From Streptomyces olivaceus (GTDB lineage: Bacteria; Actinomycetota; Actinomycetes; Streptomycetales; Streptomycetaceae), in NCBI RefSeq assembly GCF_000721235.1, contig NZ_JOFH01000032.1:8571-72570 (forward strand): a stretch of 64,000 nt of DNA, read 5' to 3'. Position 1 is the first letter of the stretch. Each line of letters begins with the position of its first letter. The notes beneath the pieces are model-generated. The model did no database searches, had not been told where the DNA came from, and saw only the letters and a program-made list of their open reading frames with translations. Shown here piece after piece: positions 53,674-60,812 of this stretch. Made by a program: the position numbers and the translations under genes.

Positions 53674-54804
53674 GTGAGTACGGGACTTCGCAACGCGCGG
53701 ACGGCGCGCGGATGGTCTCAGGAACGACTGGTTCGCGAGATCGAGCAGTACGCCCGGCGGAACCTCACGGACGTTGCGTCGACCCCGAGCCTGCGGGTGT
53801 ACGTCTCCGAGTGGGAGAACGGCAAGCGCACGATCTCGGACCGGTATGCGCGTGTCCTGCGACAGCTCCTCGGCGTCACGGACGGAGAGCTACGGGACAC
53901 CGACCCGGTACCAGCGGCGCCGACCGCGGACGGCTACGACGACCTGCTGAGCCGGATCGACTCGGCGAGCAGCGTCGGTGAGTCCATGGTCAAGGCGTTC
54001 AACGACCAGACCGAACTACTGCGCACCATGGACCGGCAGAGGGGCGCCGCGGCCCTGGTCGACCAGATGACCGGCCACCTGTCCGCCCTCGAAGACGCGC
54101 TCAACTTCGCGGTGCTGCCCAGCGCGCGCCGACCCGTGGCGCTCGCGCTCGCGGGGGCGTCGACTCTCGCGGCGTGGCAGGCAATCGACTCGGGAGCGGT
54201 TGAGCGAGCGTGGCGGCACTACGAACTTGCCAAGCGCGCGGCGCGCGATGCTGAGGAACCCATGTACCTGGCTCACGCCATGGGTGAGCAGGCGTACGTG
54301 CTTTGCGAGGCGGGGCGCCCGGCGCTCGCTGTCGACCTTGTGCGCGACGCGCGACGCACCGTCGGCCCGTCCGGGTCCGCTCGGTTGCGTGCGTGGCTGT
54401 ATGCCGCGGAAGCCGAGATGTGTGCGCATGCCGGGATGCCGGACGACTGCCGGCGGGCGCTCGAAGCGGCCATGGCCGTTATCCCGCCGGGCCCCGAGGA
54501 CCGCGACCCGGACATGCTGAGCATCTTCCTGAACGGTGCCCATCTCGCCCGATGGCAAGGCAACGTGCTCGCCCTTCTCGGGGAGGAGTCGGCGGTCACT
54601 AGCCTCTACGGCGCGCTCGACATCATGGACCCGACGTTCGTGCGTGCCCGCGCCGGACTTCACTCCGACCTGGCGCAAGCGCACCTCACGCGAGCCGAGT
54701 ACGACGACGCTGGCACGCACCTGAGGCAGGCCCGCCTGTTGGCGAGCCGTACCGGATCGGTCCGGCAGCGTCGTCGCGTCGACATGCTCAGTGCGCGGTT
54801 GTGA
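53674..54804 (+). CDS. XRE-family regulator with TPR-like C-terminal domain
   Basis: The 376-residue protein starts at GTG 53674 behind GGGAGG at 6 bases. The N-terminal HTH is GLRNARTARGWSQERLVREIEQYARRNLTDVASTPSLRVYVSEWENGKRTISDRYARVLRQLLGV, and the rest is helical repeats (ARRPVALALAGASTLAAWQAIDSGAVERAWRHYELAKRAARDA...) typical of peptide- or partner-binding TPR regulators. It is convergent with the GntR-Nudix gene and overlaps its end by 17 bases. The twin palindromes lie about 190 bases upstream, so it is a likely target of that repressor. Confidence 0.88.
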   Translation: MSTGLRNARTARGWSQERLVREIEQYARRNLTDVASTPSLRVYVSEWENGKRTISDRYARVLRQLLGVTDGELRDTDPVPAAPTADGYDDLLSRIDSASSVGESMVKAFNDQTELLRTMDRQRGAAALVDQMTGHLSALEDALNFAVLPSARRPVALALAGASTLAAWQAIDSGAVERAWRHYELAKRAARDAEEPMYLAHAMGEQAYVLCEAGRPALAVDLVRDARRTVGPSGSARLRAWLYAAEAEMCAHAGMPDDCRRALEAAMAVIPPGPEDRDPDMLSIFLNGAHLARWQGNVLALLGEESAVTSLYGALDIMDPTFVRARAGLHSDLAQAHLTRAEYDDAGTHLRQARLLASRTGSVRQRRRVDMLSARL

Positions 54805-55576
54805 GTCCCTGCGTGCGTCGGGCCGCCAGGATGTGCAGCAGGGCAACGAGGGTGCCCGACCCCAGCAGCTCGCCCCGGGCCATGAGCCCGGGAATGTCCG
54901 CCAGCGGTACCCACTCGATGTGGCCGGCCTCTTCCAGGTCGGTCGGCTCACCGACCTTCTCAGCGCCGTGCCCCACGAAGATTTCGTGTGGCGAGTCGAC
55001 CATGCCGACCATGGGCTGATAGCTCACGACGTGTTCCAGCGACTTGGGCCGCCACCCCGTCTCTTCAACGGTTTCCCGCAGCGCAGTGTCTGTCGGGTCC
55101 TCTCCCTCGTCGACAATTCCGCCGGGGAGCTCCCAGCCGAATTGCTTCGGAACGAAGCGGTACCGCCACATCATCAGAACGCGGTCCTGATCATCAATGA
55201 CAGCGGTAATCGCGACGTGGTGAAGCCTCACGACGTGGTGCTCGAACCGCTTCACTCCCGGGGGCTCTACGTCCCAGAGCTGGAGTTTGACCCAACGGTT
55301 GTCGTACACGTCGCGCTCACCGTGGATGCGCCACGGTTCCAGCCCCTCCGGGCGCTGAACGCTCACCGCACCCGGCACCCGGTACGAACTACGCCCCCGA
55401 ACCTCCAACCGGCCCTCCGAGACGAGACGGGCGAGCACCTGCCGTAGGGCCGTCCGCCCGATACCGAGTTCTTCCACAAGGGCGCGTTCTGAGGGGAACT
55501 TGTCGCCGGGGGCGTACTCGCCGGCCGCGAGTCGTGCGCGAAGCGTCTCGTAGACCTGCGTCGTCTTCGGTCCCAT
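54788..55576 (-). CDS. GntR-Nudix fusion regulator (KorSA-like plus Pif-like)
   Basis: The 262-residue protein starts at ATG 55576 (MGPKTTQVYETLRARLAAGEYAPGDKFPSERALVEELGIGRTALRQVLARLVSEGRLEVRG), a full GntR winged helix. From about residue 75 it becomes a Nudix hydrolase of the ADP-ribose pyrophosphatase type, with the box GIVDEGEDPTDTALRETVEETGW intact. In pSAM2 the GntR repressor KorSA and the Nudix immunity factor Pif are separate proteins; here both domain types are in one chain. It lies next to attR, with an operator-like palindrome 26 bases upstream of its start. Confidence 0.88.
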   Translation of the reverse strand: MGPKTTQVYETLRARLAAGEYAPGDKFPSERALVEELGIGRTALRQVLARLVSEGRLEVRGRSSYRVPGAVSVQRPEGLEPWRIHGERDVYDNRWVKLQLWDVEPPGVKRFEHHVVRLHHVAITAVIDDQDRVLMMWRYRFVPKQFGWELPGGIVDEGEDPTDTALRETVEETGWRPKSLEHVVSYQPMVGMVDSPHEIFVGHGAEKVGEPTDLEEAGHIEWVPLADIPGLMARGELLGSGTLVALLHILAARRTQGLTTAH

Positions 55577-55601
55577 CCGCGGAGCACTCTCCGTTCTGAC
55601 G

Positions 55602-55613
55602 TGGTGCGTACCA
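55602..55613 (-). promoter_or_regulatory. Operator-like palindrome upstream of the GntR-Nudix gene
   Basis: TGGTGCGTACCA differs at one base from the core TGGTGCGCACCA of the twin palindromes at 53448-53487. Its position, 26 bases upstream of the start codon, suits autorepression. Confidence 0.6.
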
Positions 55614-55727
55614 GCGTAACGGGGATGGGTCACTCTTCCTCCGGTCGTCCGATGGCTTGCGGGCCGAGCACGGGGGAGTGCCACCGACGCTGCCCCCCAC
55701 TTCGGCTACGGCGGATGAGGGCACTTT

Positions 55728-55746
55728 TCCCCCAGGTGTCCCCCGG
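55728..55746 (+). promoter_or_regulatory. Candidate integrase arm-binding site (right)
   Basis: This 19-base sequence TCCCCCAGGTGTCCCCCGG is identical to, and in the same orientation as, the copy at 39225-39243. It ends 51 bases before the attR core. Together the two would flank the attP core in the circular form. Confidence 0.55.
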
Positions 55747-55797
55747 AAGGAGGTACAGGGAGGGAACATCCAGCTCAGGGGCTACGAAACCGGCCCG

Positions 55798-55848
55798 CTG
55801 TAAATCTGCCGGCTCAGCCTTCCCAGGTTCGAATCCTGGCGCCGCCAC
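55798..55848 (+). repeat. attR, 51-bp core repeat (tRNA-Tyr 3' half)
   Basis: This is an exact copy of 39032-39082, carrying the 3' part of tRNA-Tyr from the anticodon loop onward without the 5' half. It marks the right end of the element and the resumption of the chromosome. Confidence 0.95.
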
Positions 55849-55854
55849 ACGGGA

Positions 55855-55903
55855 ACGAAGGGCCCTGTGACCCGCTTCAACAGCGGGACACAGGGCCCTT
55901 CGT
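55855..55903 (+). terminator. Original tRNA-Tyr terminator hairpin, now beyond attR
   Basis: ACGAAGGGCCCTGTG pairs perfectly with CACAGGGCCCTTCGT over 15 bp, with an inner CCCGCT/AGCGGG stem in the loop. It lies 7 bases after the tRNA fragment, consistent with being the terminator of the uninterrupted tRNA gene. Confidence 0.8.
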
Positions 55904-55994
55904 CATGTCCCGACCCATGTCTCGACCGGGGGCGGGCCCATGGTGACGGCGCGGGCCCGCGTGGGACGGTGGGGAGTCCGGGCAGACTGGAGGC

Positions 55995-56213
55995 ATGGCC
56001 TCGTCATCCCGTCGCAGAATCTGCCCCGAGTGCCGGCGCGAGATCGCCGTCGTCGCCGGGCGGTACGCGCGTCACGACCCGCCCGGAGCGCGGGGGAGCG
56101 GCGACCTCGTCTCCTGCCCGGGCTCACGCCGGCCGGCACAACTGGGTGCGGCGCAGCCGTCCCTGGACGGGTACGTCGTTCCCGCTCTGCCCGGACAGCT
56201 GCCCCTCTTCTGA
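55995..56213 (+). CDS. Small Cys-rich zinc-binding-like protein
   Basis: The 72-residue product (MASSSRRRICPECRREIAVVAGRYARHDPPG...LVSCPGSRRPAQ...VPALPGQLPLF) has a CPEC pair, a His in ARHD and a later Cys, a likely CCHC zinc site. Codon third positions are strongly G/C. It is a conserved type of small Streptomyces protein of unknown function. It stands alone just outside the element. Confidence 0.7.
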   Translation: MASSSRRRICPECRREIAVVAGRYARHDPPGARGSGDLVSCPGSRRPAQLGAAQPSLDGYVVPALPGQLPLF

Positions 56214-56240
56214 CCGTCGACCCGTGCGCGCCCGGCGTCC

Positions 56241-56897
56241 TCAGTTCCCGGCCACGGACTTCACCGCCACCGCCACCGGCGACGAGCCGCTGATCAGCTC
56301 CAGCGTCAGGCCGTGCGTCGCCGGGGTGTCGATCAGTTCCGCGAGGACGGCCGCCACGTCGTCGCGCGGGACGGGACCGCGGCCGGTGTGCGCCTCCAGC
56401 CGTACGAGCCCGCTTCCCGCGTCGTCCTTCAGGGCGCCGGGGCGCAGCACCGTCCAGTCCAGCCCGTCCAGCGAGCGCACGTGCGCGTCGGCCTCGCCCT
56501 TGGCACGCAGGTACACGTCGAAGATCTCGTCTCCCTGATGACCGGGGTCGGCGCCCATCGAGGACACGATGACGAAGCGCCGTACGCCCGCCCTGACCGC
56601 GGCGTCCGCGAAGAGGACCGCAGCCGCCTTGTCCACCGTGTCCTTGCGCGCCACCCCGCTCCCGGGGCCCGCACCGGCCGCGAAGACCGCCGCGTCCGCA
56701 CCCCGCAGCCGCTCCGCGACCTCGTCCAGCGAGGCCGACTCCAGATCCAGCACGACCGGTTCGGCACCGGCCGCGCGCAGATCGTCGGCCTGCTCGGGCC
56801 TGCGGATGATGCCCGCCACCTCGTCCCCGCGCGCGGCGAGCAAACGCTCCAGCCGCAGCGCGATCTGACCATGACCACCAGCGATGACAATGCGCAT
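56241..56897 (-). CDS. NAD(P)-binding atypical SDR (NmrA/YwnB-like)
   Basis: The 218-residue Rossmann protein starts at ATG 56897 (MRIVIAGGHGQIALRLERLLAARGDEVAGIIRRPEQADDL). The glycine-rich loop AGGHGQIALR, ADAAVFAAGAGPGSG, RRFVIVSSMGAD and LDWTVLRPGALKDD are hallmarks of the atypical SDR group that bind NAD(P)H without the usual catalytic Tyr-Lys pair. The role is unknown. The gene converges with the small Cys-rich gene. Confidence 0.85.
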   Translation of the reverse strand: MRIVIAGGHGQIALRLERLLAARGDEVAGIIRRPEQADDLRAAGAEPVVLDLESASLDEVAERLRGADAAVFAAGAGPGSGVARKDTVDKAAAVLFADAAVRAGVRRFVIVSSMGADPGHQGDEIFDVYLRAKGEADAHVRSLDGLDWTVLRPGALKDDAGSGLVRLEAHTGRGPVPRDDVAAVLAELIDTPATHGLTLELISGSSPVAVAVKSVAGN

Positions 56898-57044
56898 GCC
56901 TTCGACCGTACGCCGCGACGAGCGCCCGCGCCGCACGACTGAGCCCGTCTCCGCGCCGTCGGGACCGCGCCGGTCGTCCCAGTCGCCGGCCGTCCGTGTC
57001 ACCGCGCGCGTGTCCACGTCACCGCCCGCGCGGCGGCCGCGCCG

Positions 57045-58310
57045 TCACTCCCGTCCGCGCTTCCCCCGCCCCTGCCGGGGCAGCCCCAGGTCCGCAATGG
57101 CCGTCGCGTCCCCGTACTCCCGCACCGCGTTCGTACGCGCCACCACGCGCCCGCGGTGCACCACGACCCGGCTGTACGCCAGCGACAGCGCGCCCGCCAG
57201 CCCGTCCCCGCGCACCGCCAGCAGTTCGGCCGGGAAACCCGCCTCGACCCGCACCTCGGGCAGGCCGAGGGCCGCCCGTGCCGCCGAACTGACCGCTGCG
57301 TACGCGTCCTCGGGGCGCAGCCCGTGACGGGAGGCCAGCAGGTACGCCGCCTCCAGGGGGTCACCGCGCCCGACCGGGTTGGACACGTCCCGGAGCGCGC
57401 CGCTGCCCGCGGCGACCCGTACCCCGGCCGCCCGCAGCAGCCGTACCGGAGCCATGCCGTCGTGATGGTCCACGGCGCCGCAGGCACCCTGCGGCAGGCA
57501 GACGACCGTCACCCCGGCCGCCGCGAGCTGCTCCGCGGCCCGCGAGGCCATCTCGGCGGGCAGCCGGGCCAGGCCGTCGCAGGGCCCGAGGGTCACCCCG
57601 GGACGCAGTCCGCCCGCCATCGCCGCCAGCCGGGCCAGCCGCGCCGGGTCGCCGGCGTCCGTGTGGAGGTCGACGGGGCAGCCGTGTTCGGCGGCGACCT
57701 CCAGGACCGCCTCGACGTACCCCGCCGGGTCGGGGTCCAGGTCGGGGCACCCGCCCACCACGTCGGCGCCCATCTTGACCGCGTCCCGCAGCACCGCCAG
57801 CCCGTCCGCCCCGGCCACCCCCGTCAGCACCCGGGGCATGGCCACCGCCGTCACCTCCACCAGCCCGCGCAGCGTCCGCCGCGCCCGCAGTACGGCGGTC
57901 AGCGCGCCCAGCCCCGGTACGTCGCCCACCCGCACGTGCGCCCGCAGCGCGGTCGCCCCGTGTCCCAGCTGGAGCAGCGCGGCCTCCGTGGCCCGGCCCT
58001 CGACGTCCTGCGGTTCGTAGGAGGCGGGGCCGGGGGCGTCGGCCGTCAGCGCGGTGTCGCCGTGGACGTGCGGTTCGGCGGGGGCGGGCAGGAGCAGGTA
58101 GCCGGCGAGGTCCACGCGGGTGCCCGGACCGGGGGCGCGGGGCGGGGAGAGGCTGCCGGCCGTGCCGACCGCCTCGATGCGGCCGCGGCAGAGCCGTACG
58201 TCCACGGTCCGGCCGTCCGTGAGCCGCGCCCCGCAGAGCAGCAGAGAGCCGGGGTCGGCGGGGTCCGAGGGAGAGGGCGAGTGGGGCGGCTGCGGCTGGC
58301 TGTCGGGCAT
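57045..58310 (-). CDS. Amidohydrolase-superfamily (cytosine deaminase-like) enzyme
   Basis: The 421-residue protein has a Pro/Ser-rich head and then the composite fold: LLLCGARLTDGRTVDVRLCRGRIEAVG (beta-sandwich), the metal-site PAPAEPHVHGDTALT, VDLHTDAGDPAR and the later VCLPQGACG and AAGSGALRDVSNPVGRGDPLEAAYLL with the catalytic Asp region. This matches the CodA-like deaminase branch, though the second-helix His pattern deviates, so the reaction is not certain. It is followed by genes unrelated to pyrimidine metabolism. Confidence 0.8.
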   Translation of the reverse strand: MPDSQPQPPHSPSPSDPADPGSLLLCGARLTDGRTVDVRLCRGRIEAVGTAGSLSPPRAPGPGTRVDLAGYLLLPAPAEPHVHGDTALTADAPGPASYEPQDVEGRATEAALLQLGHGATALRAHVRVGDVPGLGALTAVLRARRTLRGLVEVTAVAMPRVLTGVAGADGLAVLRDAVKMGADVVGGCPDLDPDPAGYVEAVLEVAAEHGCPVDLHTDAGDPARLARLAAMAGGLRPGVTLGPCDGLARLPAEMASRAAEQLAAAGVTVVCLPQGACGAVDHHDGMAPVRLLRAAGVRVAAGSGALRDVSNPVGRGDPLEAAYLLASRHGLRPEDAYAAVSSAARAALGLPEVRVEAGFPAELLAVRGDGLAGALSLAYSRVVVHRGRVVARTNAVREYGDATAIADLGLPRQGRGKRGRE

Positions 58311-58522
58311 CGCGGTCCTCTGGGCTCGGGGCTGCGCAGTGGGGGACGCAAGATCACGCAGAGTGAGTCGAGCCTAGGACGGTGATCAGCCCGTGGCGCG
58401 GAGGAGGGCAATAGTCGTACCGGTGCGGTCCACCGCTCCGCGGCGGCCGGGACGGGTCGGGGCAGGGGCCGCGAAACGGATTTGGGCGAACGGCGGGCGA
58501 CCGTGTAATGTCTTCCTCGCTC

Positions 58523-58595
58523 GCCCCAATAGCTCAGTCGGCAGAGCGTCTCCATGGTAAGGAGAAGGTCAACGGTTCGATTCCGTTTTGGGGCT
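58523..58595 (+). tRNA. tRNA-Thr (anticodon GGT)
   Basis: The 73-base tRNA has acceptor GCCCCAA/TTGGGGC, D arm AGCTCAGTCGGCAGAGCG, anticodon stem TCTCC/GGAGA around ATGGTAA (anticodon GGT at 58556-58558), and T arm ACGG-TTCGATT-CCGT. CCA is not encoded. It is followed 46 bases later by tRNA-Met. Confidence 0.95.
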
Positions 58596-58641
58596 CTGGT
58601 GTGAATGGTTCCCGCCGCGAGGCGGGAGTCGATCGCATCAC

Positions 58642-58714
58642 AGCGGTGTAGCTCAGTCGGTAGAGCAAGCGGCTCATAATCGCTGTGTCACCGGTTCAAG
58701 TCCGGTCACCGCTA
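58642..58714 (+). tRNA. tRNA-Met (anticodon CAT, elongator type)
   Basis: The 73-base tRNA has acceptor AGCGGTG/CACCGCT, D arm GCTCAGTCGGTAGAGC, anticodon stem AGCGG/TCGCT around CTCATAA (CAT at 58675-58677) and T arm CCGG-TTCAAGT-CCGG. The paired first acceptor base makes it an elongator rather than initiator tRNA. It precedes rpmG. Confidence 0.93.
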
Positions 58715-58803
58715 CTCTTAGTAGCCGATTGCGGGGTCGGTCCTTCAATCGGCTACTCTTTCCTGCGTTAATACCATCAATCCGTTCGTCAAGGAGCACT
58801 CAC

Positions 58804-58968
58804 GTGGCTGCCACCGACGTCCGCCCGAAGATCACGCTGGCCTGCGTGGAGTGCAAGGAGCGGAACTACATCACCAAGAAGAACCGGCGTAACAACCCGG
58901 ACCGACTGGAGATGAAGAAGCACTGCCCGCGTTGCAACGCGCACACCGCGCACCGCGAGACGCGATAA
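58804..58968 (+). CDS. rpmG: 50S ribosomal protein L33
   Basis: The 54-residue protein starts at GTG 58804 behind AAGGAG. It is the zinc-binding (Cys-plus) form, with pairs CVEC and CPRC, and the typical core [26 protein letters not shown]. It is a component of the large ribosomal subunit near the E site. It follows tRNA-Thr and tRNA-Met, a common actinobacterial arrangement near secE-nusG. Confidence 0.96.
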   Translation: MAATDVRPKITLACVECKERNYITKKNRRNNPDRLEMKKHCPRCNAHTAHRETR

Positions 58969-59093
58969 ATCAGGCTCGTACACGAGGCCGTCCCCGAGGC
59001 TTGGGGGCGGCCTCGTGTCGTTGGCACCAGCAGCGAGAGCCGCAGCGGGAACAGCCGCGGCAGCGAAGAGCAGCAGCAGGAGGATTTCAGCCC

Positions 59094-59546
59094 ATGGCGC
59101 TCGACCAGTCGTTCGTGGGGCGGACGTATCCGCCGACCGCGCCCTACGAGGTGGGGCGGGAGAAGATCCGCGAATTCGCGGAGGCGGTGGGGGACGCCAA
59201 TCCGGCGTACACCGACACGGAGGCCGCCAAGGCGCTCGGTCATCCGGATGTGATCGCTCCGCCGACCTTCGTGTTCGCGATCACGTTCAAGGCGGCCGGT
59301 CAGGTCGTCCAGGACCCGCAGCTCGGGCTGGACTACAGCAGGGTGGTGCACGGCGACCAGAAGTTCGCCTACGTCCGACCGGTGCGGGCCGGCGACCGGC
59401 TCACGGTCACCTCGACCATCGAGGCGATCAAGTCCCTGGCCGGCAACGACATCCTGGACATCCGCGGCGAGGTCCACGACGAGGCCGGCGAGCACGTCGT
59501 GACCGCCTGGACGAAGCTCGTGGCCCGCGCGGCCGAGGAGGCGTGA
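59094..59546 (+). CDS. MaoC-like dehydratase, first subunit (HadA/FAS1-type)
   Basis: The 150-residue hot-dog-fold protein starts at ATG 59094 behind GGAGG (MALDQSFVGRTYPPTAPYEVGREKIREFAEAVGDANPAYTD). APPTFVFAITFKAAGQVVQ and LDYSRVVHGDQKFAYVRPVRAGDRL match the non-catalytic partner of heterodimeric (R)-hydroxyacyl-ACP dehydratases (mycobacterial HadA/HadC type). It lies 7 bases before the second MaoC gene, the usual HadAB pair. Confidence 0.88.
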   Translation: MALDQSFVGRTYPPTAPYEVGREKIREFAEAVGDANPAYTDTEAAKALGHPDVIAPPTFVFAITFKAAGQVVQDPQLGLDYSRVVHGDQKFAYVRPVRAGDRLTVTSTIEAIKSLAGNDILDIRGEVHDEAGEHVVTAWTKLVARAAEEA

Positions 59547-59553
59547 GCAACCG

Positions 59554-59994
59554 ATGACGCAGCCCACGCAGGCGAGGATCGCCTACAGCGACGTCGAGGT
59601 CGGCACCGAACTGCCGGCGCGGACCTTCCCCGTGGACCGCGCCGCGCTCGTGCGCTACGCGGGTGCCTCCGGCGACTTCAACCCGATCCACTGGAACGAG
59701 AGGTTCGCCAAGGAGGTCGGCCTGCCGGACGTCATCGCGCACGGCATGTTCACCATGGCCGAGGCGATCCGCGTGGTCACCGACTGGACCGGCGACCCGG
59801 GCGCGGTCGTGGAGTACGGAGTCCGCTTCACCCGGCCCGTCGTCGTCCCGGACGACGGCCAGGGGGCCGTGATCGAGGTCGGCGGCAAGGTGGCGGCCAA
59901 GCTCGACGACAACACCGTCCGTGTCGACCTCACGGTCACCAGCGCGGGCCGGAAGGTCCTCGGCATGTCCCGGGCCGTCGTACGCCTGGCCTGA
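59554..59994 (+). CDS. MaoC-like dehydratase, catalytic subunit (HadB-type)
   Basis: The 146-residue partner carries the hydratase-2 motif with catalytic Asp and His: GASGDFNPIHWNERFAKEVGLPDVIAHGMFTM. It dehydrates (3R)-hydroxyacyl thioesters together with the upstream subunit. The overhang region VVEYGVRFTRPVVVPDDG completes the hot-dog fold. The gene pair is followed by the operator and gene of a TetR regulator. Confidence 0.9.
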   Translation: MTQPTQARIAYSDVEVGTELPARTFPVDRAALVRYAGASGDFNPIHWNERFAKEVGLPDVIAHGMFTMAEAIRVVTDWTGDPGAVVEYGVRFTRPVVVPDDGQGAVIEVGGKVAAKLDDNTVRVDLTVTSAGRKVLGMSRAVVRLA

Positions 59995-60104
59995 CCGGCA
60001 CGCGCCGGCCCGGCCCGGCACGCACACGCTTCACCCGGTAAGGGGCGTTCTCCACTGGAGGGCGCCCCTTACCGGAAAGAGGACCGGCACACTCACCCTT
60101 GACG

Positions 60105-60128
60105 AAGTTAGTGATTGAGTACTAACTT
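60105..60128. promoter_or_regulatory. TetR operator candidate upstream of its own gene
   Basis: AAGTTAGT and ACTAACTT form perfect 8-bp arms around GATTGAGT, ending 6 bases before the regulator's start codon. A matching site precedes the MFS gene at 60765-60788. It is AT-rich compared with its surroundings. Confidence 0.75.
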
Positions 60129-60134
60129 TCCCTC

Positions 60135-60707
60135 ATGGTCAGGATGAGCGCAGAGGAGCGGCGCGAGAGCGTCATCCGCGCGGCGACGAGCGAGTTCGCC
60201 CGGGGCGGCTACCACGGCACGTCCACGAGCGACATCGCCAAGCGGGTGGGAGTCTCCCAGCCGTACCTCTTCCGGCTCTTCCCGGGCAAGAAGGCGATCT
60301 TCCTCGCGGTGGCGGAGCGCTGCCTGCAGGACACGCGCCGGGTCTTCGAGGAGGCGTCCGAGGGGCTGCACGGCGAAGAGGCCCTACAGGCCATGGCCGA
60401 GGCCTATACGCGGCTGATCGTCGATCAGCCCGAGAGGCTCCGGATGCAGATGCAGGTGTACGTCACCGTGGCGGCGGCAGAGGCTGCCGGGGACCACGAG
60501 TTCGGCGAGATGGTGCGCAGGGGCTGGCTGGATCTCTGGGACGCCGTGCACCTACCCCTCGGCGGCGACGTGGACGAGACGACGTCCTTCATGGCGTACG
60601 GCATGCTCATCAACGCGCTGGCCGGCATGGGCTTCCCGCCGGGACACCGCATCTGGGACGGCCTTCGCATCACGGCCGGGGTGACGCGGGACGGGGAAGG
60701 CGCATAG
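60135..60707 (+). CDS. TetR-family repressor of the adjacent MFS pump
   Basis: The 190-residue regulator has an N-terminal HTH (SVIRAATSEFARGGYHGTSTSDIAKRVGVSQPYLFRLFPGKKAIFLAV) and a variable ligand domain. It starts at ATG 60135, with ATG 60144 as an alternative; no ribosome site is seen, so the message may be leaderless. Its own operator overlaps the promoter region, and the same repeat lies before the MFS gene 105 bases downstream, implying control of both. Confidence 0.9.
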   Translation: MVRMSAEERRESVIRAATSEFARGGYHGTSTSDIAKRVGVSQPYLFRLFPGKKAIFLAVAERCLQDTRRVFEEASEGLHGEEALQAMAEAYTRLIVDQPERLRMQMQVYVTVAAAEAAGDHEFGEMVRRGWLDLWDAVHLPLGGDVDETTSFMAYGMLINALAGMGFPPGHRIWDGLRITAGVTRDGEGA

Positions 60708-60764
60708 GGGAGCGCGCAAGGGGTGCGCTCACCCGTGTCCACCCCCGCTCTCTTTCGACCACAA

Positions 60765-60788
60765 AAGTTAGTCATCAATTACTAACCG
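60765..60788. promoter_or_regulatory. TetR operator candidate upstream of the MFS gene
   Basis: AAGTTAGT-CATCAATT-ACTAACCG repeats the arms (GTTAGT/ACTAAC) and the 8-base spacing of the operator at 60105-60128. It ends 24 bases before the MFS start codon. Confidence 0.72.
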
Positions 60789-60812
60789 ATCTTCACGCCC
60801 CCAGGGGGAGAG

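Larger units (their letters stand above)
39032..55848. mobile_element. Actinomycete integrative and conjugative element (AICE) inserted in tRNA-Tyr
   Basis: The element of about 16.8 kb is bounded by 51-bp identical att repeats, the left one completing a tRNA-Tyr gene. Within it are, from the left end, a tyrosine integrase, an excisionase, an iteron-like array, an ATPase and prim-pol pair, a methyltransferase, small membrane proteins, a TraB/FtsK-type translocase, a DUF2637 spread-like protein, Nudix genes, an XRE-TPR regulator and a GntR-Nudix repressor. This is the module set of pSAM2/SLP1-type AICEs, with prim-pol rather than rolling-circle replication. All core modules look intact, so it may excise and transfer. 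Confidence 0.93.
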
